Shown here: in pieces, positions 23,328 through 28,091 of the stretch
How the letters are laid out: every line of letters starts with the position of its first letter
Position numbering within the stretch: the first letter of the stretch is position 1
Program-made: the position numbers and the translations under genes
The notes under the pieces: generated by a model
Told to the model about the DNA's origin: nothing
The model's input: only the letters and a program-made list of their open reading frames with translations
Databases searched by the model: none
Assembly: GCA_031429105.1 (NCBI GenBank)
Contig: JANOYV010000178.1
Span: 1-28,091 of the forward strand
Source of the DNA: JAKFWF01 sp031429105
Lineage (GTDB): Bacteria; Pseudomonadota; Alphaproteobacteria; Rhizobiales; Hyphomicrobiaceae
Direction: 5' to 3'
DNA length: 28,091 nt

Positions 23328-23350
23328 CCGTTTTGTTGCATCGTCGAGCC

Positions 23351-24025
23351 ATGTGGGTATTCAGTCGCGTTCGTATCGGTGTTGCTGTTTGTGCGGTCGC
23401 CCTCCTTGTCTGGGGCTGTAGCACGCAGCCGAATTTTGTTGCCAAGGAAGAACCCTGGCGCGCGGATGAAGAGCGGGCATGCCTGACCTCTGGTGTCATC
23501 CGGAACACACCCTTTCTACATAGTCGGTCGGCGCTCGGTGGCCCCAGCGTTTGTGGTGCCTCGCACCCGTTCGAGATGATGGCAGCTGCCGAAGGTCGTG
23601 TCTCATTGAAGCCGTCGGCAATGCTTCGCTGCCCTATGGTGCCAGCGGTCGAACGCTGGATCCAGACCGTTGTTGAACCGGCGGCGCGCGCGCATTTCGG
23701 GTCGCCTGTCGTTGAAGTTAAAGTTGCTGCGTCCTATTCCTGTCGCCCGATCAATCATGTTTCCGGAGGGCGCCTGTCGGAGCACGGTCACGCCAATGCG
23801 CTTGATGTGTCACTATTCCAACTGGCCGATGGCCATATCATCACGGTGAAGGGTGGATGGAATGGTGATCAGGCGGAACGGGCATTCTTACGCGCTGTCC
23901 ATCGCGGGGCATGCAGTGAATTTACCACGGTGCTTGGCCCGGAAGCTGATGCGATGCACCGCGATCATTTCCATTTGGATCTCGCCCGCCATGGTCGCGA
24001 CGGCTTCAATCGGATCTGCAAGTAG
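23351..24025 (+). CDS. Extensin-like C-terminal domain lipoprotein
   Basis: The 224-residue protein has an N-terminal signal (MWVFSRVRIGVAVCAVALLVWG) with a lipobox-like end at Cys23 in L-V-W-G-C; the bulky W makes lipidation less than certain. The rest is an extensin-like C-terminal domain, with the marks SCRPINHVSGGRLSEHGHANALDVS (about 136-160), a WN-x-D-x-AERAFLRAVHRGAC helix, and RDHFHLDLARHG near the end. The S-E-H-G-H-A-x-A-x-D-V and H-x-D-H-F-H-L-D histidine/aspartate pattern recalls zinc peptidases of the DD-carboxypeptidase/M15 type, so a cell-wall role is likely. ATG 23351 is preferred over the TTG at 23333 because it gives a compact signal. A CtrA box lies just upstream. Confidence 0.88.
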   Translation: MWVFSRVRIGVAVCAVALLVWGCSTQPNFVAKEEPWRADEERACLTSGVIRNTPFLHSRSALGGPSVCGASHPFEMMAAAEGRVSLKPSAMLRCPMVPAVERWIQTVVEPAARAHFGSPVVEVKVAASYSCRPINHVSGGRLSEHGHANALDVSLFQLADGHIITVKGGWNGDQAERAFLRAVHRGACSEFTTVLGPEADAMHRDHFHLDLARHGRDGFNRICK

Positions 24026-24197
24026 CGCGCAGACGTTGCGTCGCAATTCGCAAGCGACAAGGGCGTGATAGCAGCGTTCGCACTCATCCAAGTCTCATGG
24101 CAGGCTTATCCGCAGCCACTATCGGTTTCTGGCGCTTGTGCGCTACGCTCGGGAGAAGCGGAGCATAGACGCCGCCTAAGGATAGGAGGAGCCGTCG

Positions 24198-25061
24198 ATG
24201 AAACTTGCAACGTGGCGCGTCGGCGCGGAGCAATCGTTCGGTGTCGTGGGCGATGGCGGATCTCTGTTCGATATTGGCATGCGGTCTGATGGCCGATTTC
24301 CCGATTTAATGACTTTGATTGCGGCGGGTGCCGTAGCTGAGGCCGAGAAGCTGTCCACTGGGACCTCCGATGCGCAGTTGTCAGATGTCGTGCTCTTGCC
24401 GCCTCTTCCAAAGCCAGGGAAAATCCTATGCGTTGGCGTCAACTACCCGGAGCGCAATGCCGAATATAAAGATGGCTCCGAGCAACCTAAATTCCCGAGC
24501 CTTTTTATTAGGTTTCCGGGCTCTTTAGTTGGGCACGGCGCAGCGATTGAACGCCCACGCATCTCTGCCCAGTTTGACTATGAGGGCGAGATTGCAATTG
24601 TTATTGGCAAGCCCGGCCGCCACATCCCAGAGACCCGCGCCCAAGAACACGTATTTGGTCTGACTTTGATGAATGAAGGATCAGTGCGCGACTGGATCCG
24701 GCACGGCAAGTTTAATGTCACGCAAGGCAAGAACTTTGATCGATCAGGTGCGGTGGGACCCTGGATCGTTACGCGGGATGCAGCGGGGCCGCTCGATCAA
24801 CTTGCGCTTGCGACCCATGTCAACGGTGAAGAGCGTCAGATTGGAAACACCGGAACGCTGATGTTTTCTTTCGCCAACATCATTGCCTATATATCGACGT
24901 TCACGACACTTGAGCCCGGAGACATCATCGCGACGGGCACTCCGCCGGGGGCCGGTGGTCGCTTTGATCCGCCGCGTTGGCTGGTTCCTGGTGATATCGT
25001 TGAGGTCAGTTGTCCAACCATTGGTACTTTGCGCAACGTCGTCGTCGATGAGGGTGTTTGA
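24198..25061 (+). CDS. hpaG: FAH-family hydrolase/isomerase, probable HpaG-type enzyme
   Basis: The 287-residue protein is a fumarylacetoacetate hydrolase-family enzyme. In this cluster it probably acts on the product of HpaF/HpaE chemistry as decarboxylase or isomerase of 5-oxopent-3-ene-1,2,5-tricarboxylate. Marks are KILCVGVNYPERNAEY (about 75-90), the metal-binding YEGEIAIVIGK with its two Glu, GKNFDRSGAVGPWIV and the PGDIIATGTPPGAG end motif. The third metal ligand, an Asp in most members (N-D-x-x-x-R-D), is Glu here (N-E-G-S-V-R-D-W). A related subfamily with this Glu exists as far as I recall, so the exact reaction is uncertain. TAGGAGGAG gives a strong ribosome binding site. hpaF starts 2 bases after its stop. 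Confidence 0.82.
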   Translation: MKLATWRVGAEQSFGVVGDGGSLFDIGMRSDGRFPDLMTLIAAGAVAEAEKLSTGTSDAQLSDVVLLPPLPKPGKILCVGVNYPERNAEYKDGSEQPKFPSLFIRFPGSLVGHGAAIERPRISAQFDYEGEIAIVIGKPGRHIPETRAQEHVFGLTLMNEGSVRDWIRHGKFNVTQGKNFDRSGAVGPWIVTRDAAGPLDQLALATHVNGEERQIGNTGTLMFSFANIIAYISTFTTLEPGDIIATGTPPGAGGRFDPPRWLVPGDIVEVSCPTIGTLRNVVVDEGV

Positions 25062-25063
25062 CC

Positions 25064-25468
25064 ATGCCGCATCTGATCATTGAATATTCTGCCAACCTCG
25101 ATGTTGATCTGAATGTTGCAGCCCTTGCCAAAGCGGTTCACCAAGCAGCACTTGGCACCGGCGTGTTTCCGATAGGCGGCTGTCGCACCCGTGTTGCGCG
25201 TCGCGATGTGTATGTCATCGGGGACGGCCATCCCGAGAACCGGTTCATCCATATCCAAGCCCGGATCGGTTCAGGCCGGACGGCTGATGTCCGCGCAAGT
25301 GCTGCTGAAACGATCTTCGAGTGCCTGACGCGTGAGACGGCGGATGTTTTCGCGCGCGCCCCCCTTGGTTTGTCGATGGAGATCATCGAGATGGCTCCAG
25401 TTGGCGCCATGAAGCACAATAACTTGCATACGATCATCGAGGGTCGGCAGCGAAAGGAAACGTCATGA
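25064..25468 (+). CDS. hpaF: 5-carboxymethyl-2-hydroxymuconate delta-isomerase
   Basis: A 134-residue member of the tautomerase superfamily. It isomerises 5-carboxymethyl-2-hydroxymuconate in homoprotocatechuate breakdown. The second codon is proline (M-P-H-L-I-I-E-Y-S), which becomes the catalytic N-terminal Pro1 after removal of Met; this settles the start at ATG 25064. FIHIQARIGSGR (about 64-75) and LSMEIIEM fit the CHMI pattern, and the His-rich KHNNLHTIIEGR end is typical. The gene begins 2 bases after the FAH gene and overlaps hpaE by 4 bases (ATGA), so translation is coupled. Cytoplasmic, probably trimeric. Confidence 0.9.
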   Translation: MPHLIIEYSANLDVDLNVAALAKAVHQAALGTGVFPIGGCRTRVARRDVYVIGDGHPENRFIHIQARIGSGRTADVRASAAETIFECLTRETADVFARAPLGLSMEIIEMAPVGAMKHNNLHTIIEGRQRKETS

Positions 25469-26994
25469 CCGAAAAGGCCAAAAGTCAAACGTTTGAAGCG
25501 AACCTTGCCCGCACAAAGGGGCTTCTTGAACAACTGCAGCGCGACGGCATCGGCCATTTCATTGCAGGCAAACGCCATGACTCGCGCGCGACCTTTGAGA
25601 CGCATTCGCCGGTCGACAAATCGCTGATCGCGGAAGTGGCATCCGGCGATGCTGGTGACATTGACCGGGCGGCAAGTGCCGCGAAGGCAGCCTTCAAGGC
25701 TTGGGCCGCCTGGGCACCAGACAAGCGTCGTCAAGTCCTTCACAAAATTGCCGATTTGATAGAAGCCCACGCTGATGACATTGCGGTGCTGGAATCCTGG
25801 GACACGGGGCAACCGCATCGCTTCATGTCCAAGGCAGCGATAAGGGCTGCTGAAAATTTCCGCTTCTTTGCCGATCGCGTGCCGACCGCGCGCGATGGCT
25901 TAAGCTTGCCTACAGCCGACCATTGGAACATGACGACGCGCGTTCCAATTGGCCCGGTCGGCATTATTACGCCTTGGAACACGCCGTTCATGCTTTCGAC
26001 CTGGAAGATCGCGCCCGCGTTGGCGGCAGGCTGCACGGTGGTCCATAAACCTGCCGAATGGTCGCCTGTAACGGCGGATCTTCTAGCTCAGTTGTGTCAG
26101 AAGGCTGGATTGCCAGATGGCGTTCTCAATACCGTGCACGGCATGGGTGAGACTGCCGGCAAAGCGTTGACCGAGCATCCTGATATCAAAGCGATCGGCT
26201 TTGTTGGCGAAAGCGCCACAGGATCGGCAATCATGCGGCAGGGTGCGTCCACCCTAAAGCGGGTGCATTTTGAACTAGGCGGTAAGAACCCTGTCATCGT
26301 GTTCGACGATGCCGATCTTGAGCGCGCGCTCGATGCGGTGGTCTTCATGATCTATTCGTTGAACGGCGAGCGGTGCACATCGTCATCGCGCCTGCTCGTT
26401 CACAAATCGATCGCCGAAAAGTTCAGCGCCCAAGTTGCAGACCGCGTGAAGCGATTGAAGGTGGGACACCCGCTCGATCCGGCAACCGAGGTCGGGCCGC
26501 TGATCCACGAGCGACATCATGCGAAAGTGTGCTCATACTTTGACATTGCGAAACACGATGGAGCGACGACTGCCGTTGGCGGCACGACCCACGCTGGGCC
26601 TGGCGGCGGCTATTATGTCTCACCGACGCTGTTTACCCGGGCATCGCCTACAATGCGGATCGCCCAAGAGGAGATCTTCGGTCCTGTCCTGACAGTCATT
26701 CCGTTCAAGGACGAGGCCGACGCCATAGAGATCGCAAACTCAGTGCGCTACGGACTGACGGGCTATGTGTGGACCAACAACATGGGTCGCGCGCTGCGTG
26801 TCGCAGATGCGCTTGCGGCAGGGATGATTTGGCTGAACTCAGATAACGTGCGCCACCTGTCGACACCGTTCGGGGGCACCAAAGACAGCGGCATCGGACG
26901 CGATGGCGGTGACTATTCATTCGACTTTTACATGGAAGTCAAAAACGTCTGTCTGGCCAAAGGTACACATACAATCCCGAAGCTCGGTGGTTAG
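25465..26994 (+). CDS. hpaE: 5-carboxymethyl-2-hydroxymuconate semialdehyde dehydrogenase
   Basis: An NAD-dependent aldehyde dehydrogenase of 509 residues, oxidising the ring-cleavage semialdehyde made by HpaD. Catalytic Cys304 lies in L-N-G-E-R-C-T-S-S-S-R and the base Glu270 in H-F-E-L-G-G-K-N-P; N172 in PWNTP stabilises the intermediate. The N-terminal part has GHFIAGKRHDSRATFETHSPVD and the end has FGGTKDSGIGRDGG and YSFDFYMEVKNVC, both typical of HpaE. The start overlaps the hpaF stop as ATGA. hpaD follows after 53 bases. Assignment to HpaE rather than another aldehyde dehydrogenase rests on these signatures and on its place between hpaF and hpaD. Confidence 0.92.
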   Translation: MTEKAKSQTFEANLARTKGLLEQLQRDGIGHFIAGKRHDSRATFETHSPVDKSLIAEVASGDAGDIDRAASAAKAAFKAWAAWAPDKRRQVLHKIADLIEAHADDIAVLESWDTGQPHRFMSKAAIRAAENFRFFADRVPTARDGLSLPTADHWNMTTRVPIGPVGIITPWNTPFMLSTWKIAPALAAGCTVVHKPAEWSPVTADLLAQLCQKAGLPDGVLNTVHGMGETAGKALTEHPDIKAIGFVGESATGSAIMRQGASTLKRVHFELGGKNPVIVFDDADLERALDAVVFMIYSLNGERCTSSSRLLVHKSIAEKFSAQVADRVKRLKVGHPLDPATEVGPLIHERHHAKVCSYFDIAKHDGATTAVGGTTHAGPGGGYYVSPTLFTRASPTMRIAQEEIFGPVLTVIPFKDEADAIEIANSVRYGLTGYVWTNNMGRALRVADALAAGMIWLNSDNVRHLSTPFGGTKDSGIGRDGGDYSFDFYMEVKNVCLAKGTHTIPKLGG

Positions 26995-27047
26995 TTTTGA
27001 AATGCCTGTAAGTTCTGAACCTCTAGGAACTAATTGGAAATCACATC

Positions 27048-28031
27048 ATGCCTGTTCCCACGCACACGCTTACCCCGCCATTTAACATCGTGCGCTGTAG
27101 TCATGTGACGTTGGGCGTGACGGATTTGGCCAGATCACGGGCGTTTTACGAGGGCACGCTTGGCCTCTATGTTGAGGATGCGGATGTGGGCGCGATTTAC
27201 CTACGGGGCATGGAGGAGCGTCAGCACCATTCAGTTGTGCTGGTAAAAAGTGACAGCGCTACAGCGCGTCATCTGGCACTGAAGGTTGCCAGCGAAGAGG
27301 ACTTGGAGAAGGCGGCCCACTTCTTTCGGTCGAAGGGGCTGCCGCATGGATTTGTCGAGCGTGCCTTCCAGGGCCGAACGCTGACTGCGATTGATCCCTT
27401 CGGTATGCCGATTGAACTCTACTTCAAGATGGAGCAGCGCGAGCGACTGCTGCAACAATACGGGCGTTATAAAGGTGTGCATCCGCAGCGGCTCGACCAC
27501 TTCAATGTGTTTGCGCCTAACGTGCAGGGTTGTGTTAATTTCTACGCCAGTCTTGGCTTCCGTTTGACCGAATATGCAGAGGAGGACGGGGTCAACGGTC
27601 GAATCGCCGCGGCCTGGATGCATCGAAAGGGCAACGTGCACGATCTGGCGTTTACGAATGGTGACGGCCCTCGCCTGCACCATTTGGCGTATTGGGTGCC
27701 AAGTGCGATGCACATCATCCATCTGTGCGATTTGATGGCAACGACTGGTTACCTTACCAACCTCGAGCGCGGACCAGGTCGTCACGGGATCTCGAATGCG
27801 TTCTTTCTCTACGTGCGCTGTCCTGATGGACATCGCACGGAAATCTACACCTGCGACTACCAGACGATGGACCCTGACCATACGCCGATCCGCTGGAGCT
27901 TGCGCGATCCGCGACGGCAAACACTATGGGGCCAGCCGGCGCCAAAATCATGGTTTGAAGAGGGCTCGTTATTCGCCGACGTGGCGTTGCGCGCGGCGGC
28001 ATTCAAGGCCAACGTCATCATTGCCGATTGA
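27048..28031 (+). CDS. hpaD: 3,4-dihydroxyphenylacetate (homoprotocatechuate) 2,3-dioxygenase
   Basis: A type I extradiol ring-cleavage dioxygenase built from VOC modules, 327 residues. It opens homoprotocatechuate between C2 and C3 to give 5-carboxymethyl-2-hydroxymuconate semialdehyde, the substrate of HpaE. The N-terminal module (about 15-130) starts CSHVTLGVTDLARSRAFYEGTLGL. The catalytic module carries the metal ligands: H151 in R-L-D-H-F-N-V-F, H211 or H212 in R-L-H-H-L-A-Y-W, and E265 in H-R-T-E-I-Y-T. It resembles the Brevibacterium/Arthrobacter HPCD type rather than the type II LigB-like HpaD of E. coli. GGAAA lies 8 bases before the ATG. No transporter or HpaBC monooxygenase is in view. 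Confidence 0.93.
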   Translation: MPVPTHTLTPPFNIVRCSHVTLGVTDLARSRAFYEGTLGLYVEDADVGAIYLRGMEERQHHSVVLVKSDSATARHLALKVASEEDLEKAAHFFRSKGLPHGFVERAFQGRTLTAIDPFGMPIELYFKMEQRERLLQQYGRYKGVHPQRLDHFNVFAPNVQGCVNFYASLGFRLTEYAEEDGVNGRIAAAWMHRKGNVHDLAFTNGDGPRLHHLAYWVPSAMHIIHLCDLMATTGYLTNLERGPGRHGISNAFFLYVRCPDGHRTEIYTCDYQTMDPDHTPIRWSLRDPRRQTLWGQPAPKSWFEEGSLFADVALRAAAFKANVIIAD

Positions 28032-28043
28032 GAGTGGCAGAAA

Positions 28044-28091
28044 TTACCTGATCCCTGCGCGCATAAAGCTCTGGACGAACTGGCGTTGGAA
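28044..28091 (-). CDS. Possible C-terminus of a minus-strand gene cut by the window edge
   Basis: Reading leftward from the right edge, an open frame encodes FQRQFVQSFMRAGIR and stops with TAA at 28046-28044. That would put a gene converging on hpaD with a 12-base gap. Only 15 residues are visible, too few to name a family or exclude chance. Confidence 0.25.
   Translation of the reverse strand, partial: FQRQFVQSFMRAGIR

Noticed and set aside
25138..25818. A 226-codon minus-strand frame opposite hpaF and hpaE
   Set aside because: Antisense to two well-supported genes whose coupled overlap fixes the coding strand.
27231..27920. A 229-codon minus-strand frame opposite hpaD
   Set aside because: Antisense to the metal-ligand motifs of a clear extradiol dioxygenase.
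1..28091. CRISPR array, tRNA, rRNA or known riboswitch
   Set aside because: No regularly spaced repeats, cloverleaf sequence or recognisable aptamer core was found on reading both strands; a covariance-model scan would be needed to exclude small RNAs.

Overview
The window looks like chromosomal DNA of an alphaproteobacterium, most likely of the order Hyphomicrobiales (Rhizobiales). This rests on the protein mix (DUF1194, extensin-like C-terminal lipoprotein, DUF4337, SpeD/SpeE pair, several tripartite transporters) and on a perfect CtrA-type box TTAA-N7-TTAAC. No rRNA, tRNA or CRISPR array was recognised. Only the left edge carries a mobile element: the first codons of an IS5-family transposase.

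Layout. 1-138: end of an insertion sequence. 344-750: a large palindromic repeat followed by a small GIY-YIG gene. 828-4379: a cysteine-rich secreted peptide, a membrane glycosyltransferase with an MshEN-like N-terminus, an orphan family 3 solute-binding protein and a small cupin. 4900-6552: speD and speE for spermidine synthesis, with a hairpin terminator between them. 6597-8105: a Mrp/ApbC iron-sulfur carrier ATPase fused to DUF971. 8327-11272: a TRAP transporter pair (DctQ, DctM) with unusual C-terminal tails and no binding protein nearby, closed by a strong bidirectional terminator. 11404-14613 (minus): tripartite tricarboxylate transporter genes in transcription order tctA-tctC-tctB. 14975-21529 (plus, divergent): a GntR/FCD regulator, oxalyl-CoA decarboxylase, formyl-CoA transferase, and an 886-residue fusion of a formyltransferase domain with a complete formate-tetrahydrofolate ligase. 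21723-24025: envelope genes (DUF4337, DUF1194, extensin-like lipoprotein). 24198-28031: a homoprotocatechuate meta-cleavage operon (FAH-family protein, hpaF, hpaE, hpaD).

The most interesting part is 11404-21529, which reads as one oxalate module. The divergent TctABC genes may import the acid. Frc and Oxc form the known cycle oxalate + formyl-CoA to oxalyl-CoA + formate, then oxalyl-CoA to formyl-CoA + CO2. The fusion enzyme would put the one-carbon product on tetrahydrofolate. Two copies of a 17-base motif (14 of 17 identical, opposite orientation) lie in the divergent promoter region and are good candidates for the GntR operator. The N-terminal domain of the fusion resembles the N-terminal domain of ALDH1L1, which in that enzyme passes a formyl group between folate and a 4'-phosphopantetheine thiol. 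Formyl-CoA carries its formyl group on the same thiol, so direct formyl exchange between CoA and folate is a reasonable but untested idea. The junction also keeps a good ribosome binding site and an in-frame GTG, so free ligase may be made from the same message.

All assignments come from reading the sequence and from knowledge of the families; no database search was run.
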